Positions 17,316-27,487 are shown, counted from the stretch's first letter. The stretch: DNA of 33,609 bases from Lysobacterales bacterium (GCA_011524975.1 WTJD01000281.1:1-33609); one strand, 5' to 3'. Notes: generated by a model not told the origin, from the sequence alone. Program-made: numbers and translations.

Positions 17316-19034
17316 TCAACGGGCCCGCGCGTATAGGTCAGGCGCAGCCAAAGCATCCTCAGAGCCGTTTTTGGCCTGTCGCCCCTGCCAACTGGAAAAT
17401 GCCTCCCACAGTGCGGTTCCCGACCATCCCTCACCGCCGGCAGGCCGGTAGCCATGCGCCTCGAACGCCAACAAAGCATCCCGCAGCGCCGGCTCCTCCA
17501 CCACCTCAGCCAATTCGCTGATGCTGCCGTGGGCGGCGGGCGGGCCAAACATCTTCAGCCATTGCCGAAGTAACCTGCGCGTTTCCCCAGCCTCATGACG
17601 ACGGCATGATAACCGGAGTGCTTTCATTAAATCGGCTTCTTCCGCCGGCAGCGTTGCAGCACGCTCGGAATTCACTCGCGCCGGATGCCGCCGCGTCAGA
17701 GACCACCAAAGCGTGCCCAACCAGAGCAGACCGAGCACCAGGGAGAGCATTTTCCAAAATGCAGTTTGAGCAGCCGGCGTTCGGCCCTCCTGCCCGGGGG
17801 CATTTGCCGGGGCAACGCCGTCCGCCGTAAGGTCCGGTCTGGTCTCCGGGACCAGTTGCAGCGGCGCCACCGCTACTTCAAGCTCGGGCAACACGGCTGT
17901 GCGGGCCTGGTTATTCACGGTATCCCACCAGTCCAGCCGGAGCTCGGGAAGGACCAGCGTTCCGGGCTCCTCGGGCACAATCGCGTAACGAAACTCCTTG
18001 TGGCCACGCACCCACTGGCCGTCATCACGGCTGATTCCCTGGGGCTGATCCGGATACATGCGCGCATCGGGCAAATCCGGCCAGGGCGGCTCTTCGAGCA
18101 TGTTTTCCTCGAGACCCAGCGCGTCAATGATGACGGTTCGCGTTACCGGCTCACCGACGCGCAAAGCGTCCGCGTCCGACACCTGCTGGGAAAGCGTCAC
18201 CTGCCGGGCTGGCAACCAGTAAGTACCCTGGTAGCCCGCGGGCTTCGGCTCAATCTCAATCGTGAGCGGCTCGCTTTCCTCGGTGATTCGCCGCCCCCGC
18301 ACGTTGGGCTGCCACAGCCGGCTGCCTGATCGCTCGATCAGACGTCCGGTCAGGCGCAGGGGCGGAATGACCAACGTGCCGGACCGCTCCGGGAACACCG
18401 CGTAACTCCGCTGCAAAACGCGGTACCGCGTCCCATTTCGTTCCGCCGGATAGGGCACTTCATCGAGCAGACGCACGGAAGCCTGCTCTGGCGTGGGCGG
18501 GTTGATCGAGGCTTCGGTCAGGTTCTGCTGATAAAAAATCTTGACCGTCAGAGAGAATTGCGCGTGAACGTAATAAGGGCCTTCAGCCGGGTCCAACGAA
18601 ACCTCGATGAACACCGGTGGCATTTCACCCGGCGCCAGTTCCGGCGCCGGCTGAACGGTCAGGGTCAAAGCGTCCGTCACCGCACCGGGAAAACTCAGCG
18701 ATGGGACTCTGAGCGTGCCGGTCCTTCGGGGCTCCAGCGTCAGCAGCAGGCGCACGACGGAGGTCTGCCGGCCGTTGACGATGGACATCTGCGTCTCAGA
18801 GCGTCGGTCCAACAGTTCGAAATCCGCCTCCAGCACACGCAGGTCGGCTTCCAGGCTCTGCTCCGCGTCGTTCGTCTGGATCACCAGGGTCACGGTTTCC
18901 CCTGCCACGATCGTGCTTCTATCCAGCCGCGCGGTGATTTCGGCAGCGGAAGCTGCCTGCACGCCCAGCAGGCAACACAGACCGACCATCAGCCCGGCCA
19001 CCATCCTCAGAGTAATCCCGCTCTCGCTCACCAT
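17316..19034 (-). CDS. batD: BatD family protein (oxygen-tolerance/protein BatD)
   Basis: Signal peptide, then 'EITARLDRSTIVAGETVTLVIQTND', 'YYVHAQFSLTVKIFYQQNLTEASINPP', C-terminal TM 'LGLLWLGTLWWSLTRR'. Last gene of the MoxR/Bat cluster. Confidence 0.87.
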   Translation of the reverse strand: MVSESGITLRMVAGLMVGLCCLLGVQAASAAEITARLDRSTIVAGETVTLVIQTNDAEQSLEADLRVLEADFELLDRRSETQMSIVNGRQTSVVRLLLTLEPRRTGTLRVPSLSFPGAVTDALTLTVQPAPELAPGEMPPVFIEVSLDPAEGPYYVHAQFSLTVKIFYQQNLTEASINPPTPEQASVRLLDEVPYPAERNGTRYRVLQRSYAVFPERSGTLVIPPLRLTGRLIERSGSRLWQPNVRGRRITEESEPLTIEIEPKPAGYQGTYWLPARQVTLSQQVSDADALRVGEPVTRTVIIDALGLEENMLEEPPWPDLPDARMYPDQPQGISRDDGQWVRGHKEFRYAIVPEEPGTLVLPELRLDWWDTVNNQARTAVLPELEVAVAPLQLVPETRPDLTADGVAPANAPGQEGRTPAAQTAFWKMLSLVLGLLWLGTLWWSLTRRHPARVNSERAATLPAEEADLMKALRLSCRRHEAGETRRLLRQWLKMFGPPAAHGSISELAEVVEEPALRDALLAFEAHGYRPAGGEGWSGTALWEAFSSWQGRQAKNGSEDALAAPDLYARAR

Positions 19035-20752
19035 GTTTGCTTCTCGTCCTCGGGCGCGCCGCGCTTCTGATGTTGACTTCGGAACTTCCTTCTCAGAAGC
19101 CCGCCCGGGTCGTCAGGAATACGACGCAACCATTGCTCCATGGCCTGTGCGTCCTCCTCTGACCATGCGGCCTGCATTTCCTGCTCGCTGCGCTCAGCCG
19201 CTTCCTCCTGTCCTTCCTGCTGGTTTTCATCCTCTGACTCACCCTCATTCTGCTCGCCGTCCTGGGGGTCACCCTGCTGATCCTCGGCATCTGAAGACTC
19301 GCCGTCCTGGGCTTCGGATGAATCCTCACCCTCCTGCTGTTGCTGGTCCTGCTGTTGCTGGTCCTGCTGTTGCTGGTCCTGCTGTTGCTGATTCAGCATC
19401 TGTTCGACCAGCGCCCGGTTGTACAGCGCATCCTCCATCTCGGGCTCCATGGCCAGGGCAGTGTCATAAGCGGCGATGGCGCCCTCCAGGTCGCCTCCGT
19501 GAGCGAGCGCGTTACCGCGATTGTAATGAGCGTCGGCGGTCTCCACGCCCGACCAGACCTGGTTGGCACGCTCAAAATCCTGCGCCCTGAACCAGGCTTC
19601 ACCGGCAATACGCGGGTCTTTGGCCAAAGACGCCGCCGATTCGGCATCCTGGGCCGACAAAGCAGCCTGGGCCTGCTGGTCGCGCGTCTGCCACAAATCC
19701 TCCCACATGCCCGCTTGAGCAGCCGGGCTGATCATCAGGGCGGGGAGCAGTGCGAAGGGCATTAGAAACAGCAAACCCCGGCGGAATCCAACCGCCATCA
19801 TCGGCAGCAGCAAGAGGACAAGATACGGGCCAGCGTCCTTCCAGCGCGCGCCCAATGCGTCGTCGCGCTGAGTGAATTCGCTGCCGGTCGAAGCGGACCA
19901 GGCTTCGCCGGCCTTGCCCGCGCTGTCCAACACGCTGAACTGGCCCTCACCGGCGAGCGCCAGGCTGCGCAGGGACTCCCCCTCAAGGCGCGCGATGACC
20001 ACCCCGCCGCTGTCATTGACCACAAAACCCTTGCCGCTGGGAATGGGCGCGCCCTCGGGGGTGCCAACGGCAAGCACGGATGTCTGGATTCCGGAACGGG
20101 ACAGGCGCTTGGCCGTCGCAATATCCGAGGCGGACGCGCTGTCGGTTATCAACAGTATCTGGCCTCGCGGCTGCCCGGCCCGTTCGAGCAGCTCGGCGGC
20201 CATTTCCAGGCCACGGTCCGCCCGGCTGCCTGCCACCGGCATGATGGTCGGCTGCAGCGCGGGAAGCATGTTGGCAATCGTGTTCATGTCGCTGGTCAAT
20301 GGCGAGACGATATAGGCATCGCCCGCGAAAGCGACCAGCCCCAATTGCCCCTCATCGATTTCCTGCAGCATGTCGGACAGACGAAACCGCACCCGGGTCA
20401 GGCGGTTGGGTTTCAGATCCTCGGCCAGCATGGAGGCAGAAAGATCGAAAACGATCACCCTGGCGTCGCGGGCTGAATATGAAGTGTCGGGCAGTTTTTG
20501 CCAGCTGGGCCCGGACAACGCCAGGGCCGCGACGGCGATCACACCACCCGACCACCACGGGCCCAGCTTGCCGCGCCCGGTGTCGGACTGCCCCGCGCTC
20601 AGCCAACGCAGCAGGTGCGGGTCACAGATGCGAGCCCAATCCCCGGATGGCCTGCGCAATCGGCGCCACGCCCACGGGATCAGCACTGCCAGCGGCAATG
20701 CCAGCAGCCAGGCCGGGCGAATGAAATGCAGTGTCAGCGTGTCCGCCATCAA
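19028..20752 (-). CDS. VWA domain plus TPR protein (BatB/BatC fusion) with Q/D/E-rich C-terminal linker
   Basis: VWA MIDAS motif 'VIVFDLSASMLAEDLKPNRL', TM segments, TPR-like 'AHYNRGNALAHGGDLEGAIAAYDTALAMEPEMEDALYNRALVEQML', then (QQQQD)n and an acidic tail. Confidence 0.87.
   Translation of the reverse strand: MMADTLTLHFIRPAWLLALPLAVLIPWAWRRLRRPSGDWARICDPHLLRWLSAGQSDTGRGKLGPWWSGGVIAVAALALSGPSWQKLPDTSYSARDARVIVFDLSASMLAEDLKPNRLTRVRFRLSDMLQEIDEGQLGLVAFAGDAYIVSPLTSDMNTIANMLPALQPTIMPVAGSRADRGLEMAAELLERAGQPRGQILLITDSASASDIATAKRLSRSGIQTSVLAVGTPEGAPIPSGKGFVVNDSGGVVIARLEGESLRSLALAGEGQFSVLDSAGKAGEAWSASTGSEFTQRDDALGARWKDAGPYLVLLLLPMMAVGFRRGLLFLMPFALLPALMISPAAQAGMWEDLWQTRDQQAQAALSAQDAESAASLAKDPRIAGEAWFRAQDFERANQVWSGVETADAHYNRGNALAHGGDLEGAIAAYDTALAMEPEMEDALYNRALVEQMLNQQQQDQQQQDQQQQDQQQQEGEDSSEAQDGESSDAEDQQGDPQDGEQNEGESEDENQQEGQEEAAERSEQEMQAAWSEEDAQAMEQWLRRIPDDPGGLLRRKFRSQHQKRGAPEDEKQTW
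19333..19390. repeat. 15-bp in-frame tandem repeat (CCTGCTGTTGCTGGT, about 3.9 copies)
   Basis: Direct reading: units start at 19333, 19348, 19363 and 19378 (last partial). They encode (QQQQD)n on the minus strand. Confidence 0.95.
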
Positions 20753-21768
20753 GCCGCTGCTCCTTCCAGTCGCATCGGACGCAAGACCGCGGCGGCGGCG
20801 ATCCCCGCAAGCAGATAGGCCAGGCCGAGCGGCCAGTAGAAGAGCTCATCGACCGGGCGAATGGACTCCACGTCGCTCTCGACGGGCTCCAGTTCATCGA
20901 GCAGGCGATAGATTTCGGCAAGACCTGCAGCGTCCCTGGCGCGGAAATATCGACCGCCCGTGCGCTCGGCAATGGTCTGAAGCGTCTCCTCATCGAGGTC
21001 TGCCGAAGGATTGACCACTCGCGAGCCGAAGAAATCCCGCACCATCATCTCGTCCGCGCCCACGCCGACGGTATAAATCGTAAGCCCTTCCCGCGCGGCA
21101 AACTCCGCGGCCTGGAGCGGCTGCACCTCGCCGGAAGTGTTGGCGCCATCGGTCAGGAGTATCAAAACCCGATCCGATGCGGAATCCTCACGCAGTCGCT
21201 TGACCGCCAGGCCGATGGCATCGCCGATGGCGGTTTCGCGACCTGCAAGACCAATTTCGGCCTCACCCAGCAAGGTAGCGGTGGTCTCGGTATCAAACGT
21301 CAGTGGCGTTTGCAGATAGGCTCGGCTGCCAAACAAAATCAAACCGACCCGATCGCCACGTCGGCGCTGAATAAACTCACCCGCGACCTGTTTCACCGCA
21401 ACCAGGCGGTTGACCACGCGGTTTTCAAGCACCATGTCCTGGGTATCCATACTGCCCGAGATATCAACGGCCAGCAGCAGGTCGCGTCCCGTGACCGGTA
21501 GTGTGTCGATTTCACCTACCCATTGAGGCCGCACCGCGGCGGCAATCAGCAGCAACCATACCAGGGCCGCCAGGGCCGCCAGCGCGGGCCGCCTCAACCA
21601 GCTTCGCCGCTCTCCCGCCACCACGCCGAACCAGGGCACCTTGAGCGCCTGCATGTCGCGTTGACGGGCCTCAGGCAGCACATAACGCAAAACCCACGGC
21701 AACGGCAGCAGCGCAATCAGCCATGGCCATGCGACGGCAAAGCCAGTTGTCAGCTGCGCTTCACCCAT
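20749..21768 (-). CDS. batA: VWA domain protein BatA
   Basis: 'DLLLAVDISGSMDTQDM' MIDAS motif, 'RRGDRVGLILFGSRAYLQTPLTFD', 'LTDGANTSGEVQPLQAAEFA', N- and C-terminal TM segments. Confidence 0.9.
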   Translation of the reverse strand: MGEAQLTTGFAVAWPWLIALLPLPWVLRYVLPEARQRDMQALKVPWFGVVAGERRSWLRRPALAALAALVWLLLIAAAVRPQWVGEIDTLPVTGRDLLLAVDISGSMDTQDMVLENRVVNRLVAVKQVAGEFIQRRRGDRVGLILFGSRAYLQTPLTFDTETTATLLGEAEIGLAGRETAIGDAIGLAVKRLREDSASDRVLILLTDGANTSGEVQPLQAAEFAAREGLTIYTVGVGADEMMVRDFFGSRVVNPSADLDEETLQTIAERTGGRYFRARDAAGLAEIYRLLDELEPVESDVESIRPVDELFYWPLGLAYLLAGIAAAAVLRPMRLEGAAA

Positions 21769-22237
21769 GCCGCAGGATCCATCTGCGGGCCAGCCGGCTC
21801 ATGGCTTCAGGGTCAAACACGGGCCGCGGCTGATAGGGTCCAAGCGCCAGTACCTTCAGGTGCTCCGCGTCTGGCGTGTTGCACATCGATTGCTGGAGAA
21901 ACCCCGCCCATTCCTCACCCTGGAGCCGGGCGCATGATTGCTGGGGAAAGGCCTGTATCGCGACGACTTTGAAAACGCGATTCATGGCCTCGAGAAACTC
22001 TTGTGGCGCAGTCCGCGGGTCGATACGCGCATCGATATCGTCGACCCAGCGCAAAAGGCGCAGACGCTGGCGTCTTCGCCGCCATGCCCTGAGCCCTTTC
22101 CTGGCCACCAGAAACAGTAAAAACGCGAGCACGGCGAACAGCACCCACCACCCCGGCGCCGGCGGCCACGCCGGCGCGGCCGGCGCGGCATGAATGTCAC
22201 GCAACTGTGCCAGCAAATCCGCGCCTTGCGGGTTCAT
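21761..22237 (-). CDS. DUF4381 domain-containing protein
   Basis: 'LRDIHAAPAAPAWPPAPGWWVLFAVLAFLLFL' single TM followed by a helical cytoplasmic region. Position between DUF58 and batA is typical. Confidence 0.8.
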   Translation of the reverse strand: MNPQGADLLAQLRDIHAAPAAPAWPPAPGWWVLFAVLAFLLFLVARKGLRAWRRRRQRLRLLRWVDDIDARIDPRTAPQEFLEAMNRVFKVVAIQAFPQQSCARLQGEEWAGFLQQSMCNTPDAEHLKVLALGPYQPRPVFDPEAMSRLARRWILRHG

Positions 22238-23163
22238 GCCGCTCGGCCCAACAGGATTCGGAGCTCTCGCCCAAGCACATCGACCGGATCATCATCGGTG
22301 CGCATCACCAGCCAGCCGCACTGATGTTTGAGGAAGAGGCGCTGCGGATCATGCGCGTGCTGTCTGCTCATCTGGTCAAATCGCTCGCGAGCACCCTGCC
22401 GGTTGGTATCCAGCATGGCATTGCTCTGGCCGTCCGTGATCGGAAAGCGACCCGTTGGCAGCGCTTCCTCAGAGCGATCGATAACCTGGCATCCGATCAC
22501 GTCATTGTGCTGACGCAGCCGTGATATGTGCCTGTTGCAGTCTTCGTCCAGGTTGAAAAAATCACTGATGACGATGACCAGGCTACCCGGACGCACCGCA
22601 TGCCTCACCCGCTCCAGCGTGGCCGAGAGCGGAGCCTCTCCCGAACGCACCTGCTCCGGATCGAGCCACTCCACCAGTGACTGGATCACCCGCATGGCGC
22701 CGCGCCGCCCGCCGGCGGGGCGCAATTCCCGGTGCCCCTCCGGTGAAAACAGAAAAGCCCCGATCCGGTCACCCCGACGCACCGCTGTCCAGGCGATGGA
22801 GGCCGCCAGCAAGCCCGCGGCCACCGACTTCAGGCGTTTTCGCGTGCCAAAAAAAAGGCTGGGCCCCGCGTCCAGCACCACCAGCACCGGTCGCTCCCGC
22901 TCTTCCTGGAAAATCTTGGTGTGTGCCCGTCCGGTGCGGGCCGTGACGCGCCAGTCCATATTGCGGATGTCATCGCCAGGCTGATAATTGCGCGACTCGA
23001 GGAAGTCCACGCCCCGGCCCCGGAAGCGCGAACGATACGCGCCAGCCAGTGCTGAAGCGGCAGGACTGTGCATGGGCAACGCCAATGCGTTGCAACGGGG
23101 ACGAAGCGAGATCAACTCCGCTGAATCAAGATGAATGCCGTCGCCCCTAATCTCGGGGTTCAT
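22234..23163 (-). CDS. DUF58 domain-containing protein
   Basis: 'YRSRFRGRGVDFLESRNYQPGDDIRNMDWRVTARTGRAHTKIFQEERERPVLVVLDAGPSLFFGTRKRLKS' is the DUF58 core. Confidence 0.92.
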   Translation of the reverse strand: MNPEIRGDGIHLDSAELISLRPRCNALALPMHSPAASALAGAYRSRFRGRGVDFLESRNYQPGDDIRNMDWRVTARTGRAHTKIFQEERERPVLVVLDAGPSLFFGTRKRLKSVAAGLLAASIAWTAVRRGDRIGAFLFSPEGHRELRPAGGRRGAMRVIQSLVEWLDPEQVRSGEAPLSATLERVRHAVRPGSLVIVISDFFNLDEDCNRHISRLRQHNDVIGCQVIDRSEEALPTGRFPITDGQSNAMLDTNRQGARERFDQMSRQHAHDPQRLFLKHQCGWLVMRTDDDPVDVLGRELRILLGRAA

Positions 23164-24170
23164 GGAACCGGGACCAGATCCAGCAAGCGGTCTACCAGTT
23201 CATCGACAGAGACGCCATCAGCCTCGGCCTCGTAGGACAGCAACACACGATGTCGGAAAACATCATGAATGGTGCTGTGGATGTCGTCCGGCGACACGAA
23301 ATCCCGTCCGGACAGCCAGGCGCGGGCGCGGGCGCAGCGGTCCAGTCCGATGGTCGCGCGAGGGCTGGCGCCGTAACTGACGAGCCGGCCCAACTCGGGA
23401 TCCCACTTTCCAGGCTCCCGGCTGGCAAGGACCAACTGCACGATGTACTCCTCGAGCGCCGGCGCCAGATGCAGATCGAGCACCTGGGCCTGGGCCGCGA
23501 ACACCTGCGCCTGCGTCACCAACACGGGCGCGGCGGGCGGCTCGTGGAGTTCGTCACGTGCCTGTTGCCGCGCCAGGCCAAGGATATCCTGTTCGGCTTG
23601 CGCGTCCGGATACCCGATGGCCACATGCATGAGGAAACGATCGAGTTGCGCTTCGGGCAGGGGATAGGTGCCCTCCTGCTCGATGGGGTTTTGCGTTGCC
23701 ATCACCAGGAACAGCTGGGGCAGTGGGTAGGTGACGCGTCCAACGGTCACCTGATGCTCGCCCATGGCTTCGAGCAAGGCTGACTGCACCTTGGCCGGCG
23801 CACGGTTGACCTCGTCGGCCAGTATCAGGTTGTGAAATATCGGTCCGCGCTGAAATTCGAAAGTCCCTTCCTGTGGGCGGTAAATCTCAGTGCCGGTCAG
23901 GTCGGCCGGCAGCAGATCGGGCGTAAACTGAATTCGGTGAAAATCGCCCTCGATACGATCCGCAAGCGTTTTGATGGCCGTCGTCTTGGCCAGCCCTGGC
24001 GCGCCTTCTACCAGGAGATGACCATGGCATAACAACGCCATCACCAACCGCTCCATCAGCCGCTCCTGGCCAATAATCAACTCGTTGGCGGCCTGGCTCA
24101 GCGCCTTGAATGCTTCAAACTCTGTTGCGGCAATCACTGATTGCTCTGGTTCTGGTTGAATTGACTCCAT
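23160..24170 (-). CDS. MoxR family AAA+ ATPase
   Basis: 'GHLLVEGAPGLAKTTAIKTLA', 'RIQFTPDLLPADLTGTEIYRPQEGTFEFQRGPIFHNLILADEVNRAPAKVQSALLEAMGEHQVTVG', 'MATQNPIEQEGTYPLPEAQLDRFL'. Likely ATG at 24170 (MESIQPEPEQS); the track extends to 24290. Confidence 0.93.
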   Translation of the reverse strand: MESIQPEPEQSVIAATEFEAFKALSQAANELIIGQERLMERLVMALLCHGHLLVEGAPGLAKTTAIKTLADRIEGDFHRIQFTPDLLPADLTGTEIYRPQEGTFEFQRGPIFHNLILADEVNRAPAKVQSALLEAMGEHQVTVGRVTYPLPQLFLVMATQNPIEQEGTYPLPEAQLDRFLMHVAIGYPDAQAEQDILGLARQQARDELHEPPAAPVLVTQAQVFAAQAQVLDLHLAPALEEYIVQLVLASREPGKWDPELGRLVSYGASPRATIGLDRCARARAWLSGRDFVSPDDIHSTIHDVFRHRVLLSYEAEADGVSVDELVDRLLDLVPVP

Positions 24171-24293
24171 GCAAAAACCTGTATTTGTCTGATTTTGCGG
24201 GGACGGGGATTTTAAACCCCTGAACGATCGCTCTACAAAGCGCCCCATGATGCACCACCTTCTGCTCAGGGGGCGAGTGTCATTCGTCACGCC

Positions 24294-24321
24294 TTGCTTA
24301 ATAGGCGCATTGGATTAGAAT
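24294..24321 (+). promoter_or_regulatory. Candidate promoter for the small lipoprotein gene (TTGCTT-N16-TAGAAT)
   Basis: -35-like TTGCTT 24294-24299, -10-like TAGAAT 24316-24321. Weak motif match only. Confidence 0.3.
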
Positions 24322-24414
24322 TTGGTGACTGAGGCCGATTTTTCAATGACTTGCTGTTTGGGTTTCGGCCTCGAAGACGATGATCACCCAAGATCATCTG
24401 AATGGGAGGAAGGT

Positions 24415-24630
24415 ATGAAGATCATTAACATGATGTTGCTACTGGCCGGGGTCGCCCTGCTCGCTGGATGTGCGAGTCTGGCTGAACCTCAGAATAGACC
24501 AGACGAACAGTGGAACAGCGCCTATATCCAGGCCGTCGAGCAAGCCGCTCGCAATGAGCCCCGGGGCATGGACGTGATCTGGGTTCGCCCGCCGGTGATC
24601 AAGCAGGAAAGCGAAGACTCCGACAACTGA
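24415..24630 (+). CDS. Small predicted lipoprotein (71 aa)
   Basis: GGGAGGAAGGT RBS before ATG 24415; 'MKIINMMLLLAGVALLAGCASL' signal peptide II with lipobox LLAGC; mature part about 50 aa. Confidence 0.72.
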   Translation: MKIINMMLLLAGVALLAGCASLAEPQNRPDEQWNSAYIQAVEQAARNEPRGMDVIWVRPPVIKQESEDSDN

Positions 24631-24704
24631 ACCGGACCGGAGCCGCCCTGCCACCGCTCACTGCACGCCTCACGGGCGTGGAAGGGCGCGCCTTGCCATA
24701 ACCA

Positions 24705-26891
24705 CTAGAAGTCCTGGGGGTCGACATCCACCGCCCAGCGCACGTTCCGCGCGCCACGCAGCCGCCTGATGGCGTCCAGCCAGGGGGCCAGGGAGGCCTG
24801 GAGGCGTCCCCGGGACGATGCCTGCACCAGAAGATACCATCGCACCCGCCCACCCCTTCGCTCCATGAGTGCCGGAAAGGGTCCGTGGACGTGCGCGCCC
24901 GGCCCCTGGTAGGCCTTTCGGGCATCAACCAGGAATGTCTGCACGGCATCCCTGCTGGCCGCTTCAGCGCGAAGCGTCGCCTGCGCGGAATATGGCGGCA
25001 GCGATACCATGCGACGCTCCTCGAGCATGGACAACGCAAACCGCTCGTAACCCTCCCGGAAAAGAAGATCAAGCATGGGATGGTCCGGATGGTGGGTCTG
25101 TAGTATGACCTCACCCGGCTGCTCCGCCCGGCCGGAACGGCCCGCTACCTGGATCATGACTTGTCCCATACGTTCCATGGCCCGGAAGTCGGCACTGTAA
25201 AGCGCCTGATCGAGATCCACGATAACCACCAAGGTGACCCGCGGGAAATGGTGTCCCTTGGCCAGCATCTGGGTGCCAATGAGAATGGCCGGTCGCCCGT
25301 TTCTGACCTCCTGGGCCAACTGCTCGAAAACACCCTTGCGCCGGACGGCATCCCGGTCGAATCGGTAAAGCGGAAAGCTGCTGAACCGTCGCTCCAGGAA
25401 ACTTTCCAGCTGTTCGGTGCCCGCACCCGCGCCCTGGAGCGCGTCAGCCCTGCATTCCGGGCAGAACCGCGGCACGGCCTTGCGGTGGCCGCAGTGATGG
25501 CACACCAGCGACCGCTCGCCACGATGCCAGGTCATATTGGCGTCACATCGATGACAGGCGCCGTGCCATCCACAGTCATGGCACAACAGCACAGGCGCGT
25601 AGCCGCGCCGATTGAGGAAAACCAGTACCTGCTCTCCCCTGCCAAGCGTCTCGCCCATCAAATCCAGCGCCCGCTCCGACAAGCCGGCGGTCACCGACTG
25701 CTGCTTGAGATCGAGCACCCGCCAGGAAGGTTGTGCGGCGCCGGTCGCGCGTCGCCTCAGGCGGTGCCAGTGATATTTCCCGCTGCTCGCGTTGTGCAGC
25801 GTCTCCAGACTGGGGGTCGCGGTTCCCAGGACGATGGGTATATCCAGCATGGCCGCTCGCTTTACGGCCACATCACGGGCAGAGAAGCGGAAACCATCCT
25901 GCTGCTTGAACGATGGGTCATGGGACTCATCCATGATGATCAAACCTGGCGCGCGCAGCGGCAGGAACAATGCGGAACGGGTGCCCAGCATCAGAGGGGT
26001 CGCTCCGCGCTGCGCCCGCTCCCAGACGGCAGTGCGCTCACCCTCTGCCAGCGCAGAATGCGATACCGCGGGCGGGATACCCAAACGTCGGGTCATTCGA
26101 TCAATCAGTTGCGTGGTGAGCCCAATTTCCGGCACCAGCACGAGCACCTGCCGGCCCGATCTGATCACCTTTTCGATCAACCTCAAGTAGACCTCTGTCT
26201 TGCCGCTGCCAGTGACACCATCGAGCAGGTGACAGTGAAACGCCCCGAGGGCCCCGCCGATCGCGTCAAAAGCTTGCTTTTGCTCTGAATTCAGCTGGGG
26301 GCCAGGCTTCACGTCGAGCGCCGGTGGCGGCGCTGTAAGCGCCTCTACCCAGCCGCTCTGCATGACCTTTCGCAACAATGGCCTCCATCCGTCCCGCCAT
26401 CCGCTCAAGGCTTGTGCGCCCATGCCTGCATCGGCAAGCTGCCGCAGCAGGTCCCACTGCGCGGGGGCCCGGCCTGCTCCCTGCTCCAGCCGCTCACGAC
26501 CCGCCGTCGTGAGGCGGTACTCCCGTTCGGCATCGGGCCATTTGCCGCTGACTTTGCGAAGCGTGGGCGGGAGGGCGTTACTGACCACCTCACCAGGCGC
26601 ATGGTGGTAATAGCGCCAGGCCCACTGCAGGAGGTCAATCAAGCTGGCGTCCAGAGCGGCGCGTTCACCATCCGGTGCCGGCTCCACGTGATGAAGACGC
26701 TCCGGGTCGACCTGGCTGCTGTCAGCGTGCTGCACCACCACCCCAATCAGCCTTCGCCGGCCAAAGCGCACCATCACGCGGGCGCCCAGCGGTGGCACGG
26801 GGCCATCGACAGGCGGCAGGTAGTCGAACAGGCTGGCCAGGGGGACCGGAACCGCGACTTTCAGAATGCTCTGGCCGGATGAAGAATGCAT
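24705..26891 (-). CDS. priA: Primosomal protein N' (replication restart helicase)
   Basis: '[35 protein letters not shown]', Walker A '[19 protein letters not shown]', '[26 protein letters not shown]', zinc-binding Cys cluster '[43 protein letters not shown]'. Start uncertain (ATG 26891 or 26900, TTG 26909). Confidence 0.95.
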   Translation of the reverse strand: MHSSSGQSILKVAVPVPLASLFDYLPPVDGPVPPLGARVMVRFGRRRLIGVVVQHADSSQVDPERLHHVEPAPDGERAALDASLIDLLQWAWRYYHHAPGEVVSNALPPTLRKVSGKWPDAEREYRLTTAGRERLEQGAGRAPAQWDLLRQLADAGMGAQALSGWRDGWRPLLRKVMQSGWVEALTAPPPALDVKPGPQLNSEQKQAFDAIGGALGAFHCHLLDGVTGSGKTEVYLRLIEKVIRSGRQVLVLVPEIGLTTQLIDRMTRRLGIPPAVSHSALAEGERTAVWERAQRGATPLMLGTRSALFLPLRAPGLIIMDESHDPSFKQQDGFRFSARDVAVKRAAMLDIPIVLGTATPSLETLHNASSGKYHWHRLRRRATGAAQPSWRVLDLKQQSVTAGLSERALDLMGETLGRGEQVLVFLNRRGYAPVLLCHDCGWHGACHRCDANMTWHRGERSLVCHHCGHRKAVPRFCPECRADALQGAGAGTEQLESFLERRFSSFPLYRFDRDAVRRKGVFEQLAQEVRNGRPAILIGTQMLAKGHHFPRVTLVVIVDLDQALYSADFRAMERMGQVMIQVAGRSGRAEQPGEVILQTHHPDHPMLDLLFREGYERFALSMLEERRMVSLPPYSAQATLRAEAASRDAVQTFLVDARKAYQGPGAHVHGPFPALMERRGGRVRWYLLVQASSRGRLQASLAPWLDAIRRLRGARNVRWAVDVDPQDF

Positions 26892-27008
26892 CCCTCGCAT
26901 TCTAGCCAATCCGGCTCACTTAAGCGCCGGCGGGCAATGGGCTACACTAGGTGGCGCGGGTTTGGGACCAACCAGCCCGCGGCAACTCCAATCAAGAGGG
27001 ACAAGCAC

Positions 27009-27419
27009 ATGAGTCTAGGTTCAGAATTCAAAGAATTCGCCATGCGCGGCAACGTGGTTGATATGGCGGTGGGTATTATCATTGGCGGGGCTTTCGGAAA
27101 GATCGTCTCTTCATTCGTCAACGACGTTTTGATGCCGCCCATTGGCATGCTGTTAGGCGGAGTCGATTTTACGGAACTGGCGATTACCCTCAAAGAGGCC
27201 AGTGGAGATGCCGCCGCGGTAACGATCAATTATGGAAGCTTCATCCAATCGGTGACCGACTTCGTCATCGTCGCATTCGCCATCTTTATGGCGATCAAGG
27301 CGGTGAATAACCTGAAGCGCGAGGAAGAGGCGGCGCCGGAGCCGGATCCAGAGCCGGAAAAACCCTCAGAAGAAGTAGCGCTGCTGACCGAAATTCGGGA
27401 TTCCCTCCGAAACCGTTAA
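27009..27419 (+). CDS. mscL: Large-conductance mechanosensitive channel
   Basis: '[54 protein letters not shown]' is the classic MscL N-terminus. ATG at 27009; the track start at 26886 is too long. Confidence 0.96.
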   Translation: MSLGSEFKEFAMRGNVVDMAVGIIIGGAFGKIVSSFVNDVLMPPIGMLLGGVDFTELAITLKEASGDAAAVTINYGSFIQSVTDFVIVAFAIFMAIKAVNNLKREEEAAPEPDPEPEKPSEEVALLTEIRDSLRNR

Positions 27420-27439
27420 TCGCGCGCTGATTGACCCAT

Positions 27440-27471
27440 AAAAAAACCGGCCGGACATTCGTCCGGCCGGT
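27440..27471 (-). terminator. Intrinsic terminator for prc (minus strand), possibly bidirectional with mscL
   Basis: 11-bp perfect stem ACCGGCCGGAC-ATTC-GTCCGGCCGGT (27446-27471). A7 at 27440-27446 becomes a U-tract on the minus strand. The plus-strand side has only a weak T-run (CAATGTTT). Confidence 0.82.
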
Positions 27472-27487
27472 CAATGTTTCATGATTC

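Noticed and set aside
19333-19390. Tandem repeat as a possible CRISPR-like array
   Set aside because: Units are contiguous 15-mers with no spacers and are in-frame within the BatB/C coding sequence.
22849-22856. A8 run inside the DUF58 gene as a phase-variation tract
   Set aside because: Encodes conserved 'LFFGTRKRLK' in an intact ORF; a single 8-mer run is not adequate evidence of contingency behaviour.
25161-26288. 375-aa plus-strand ORF opposite priA
   Set aside because: Antisense to clear PriA motifs; no recognisable protein features, typical high-GC spurious ORF.
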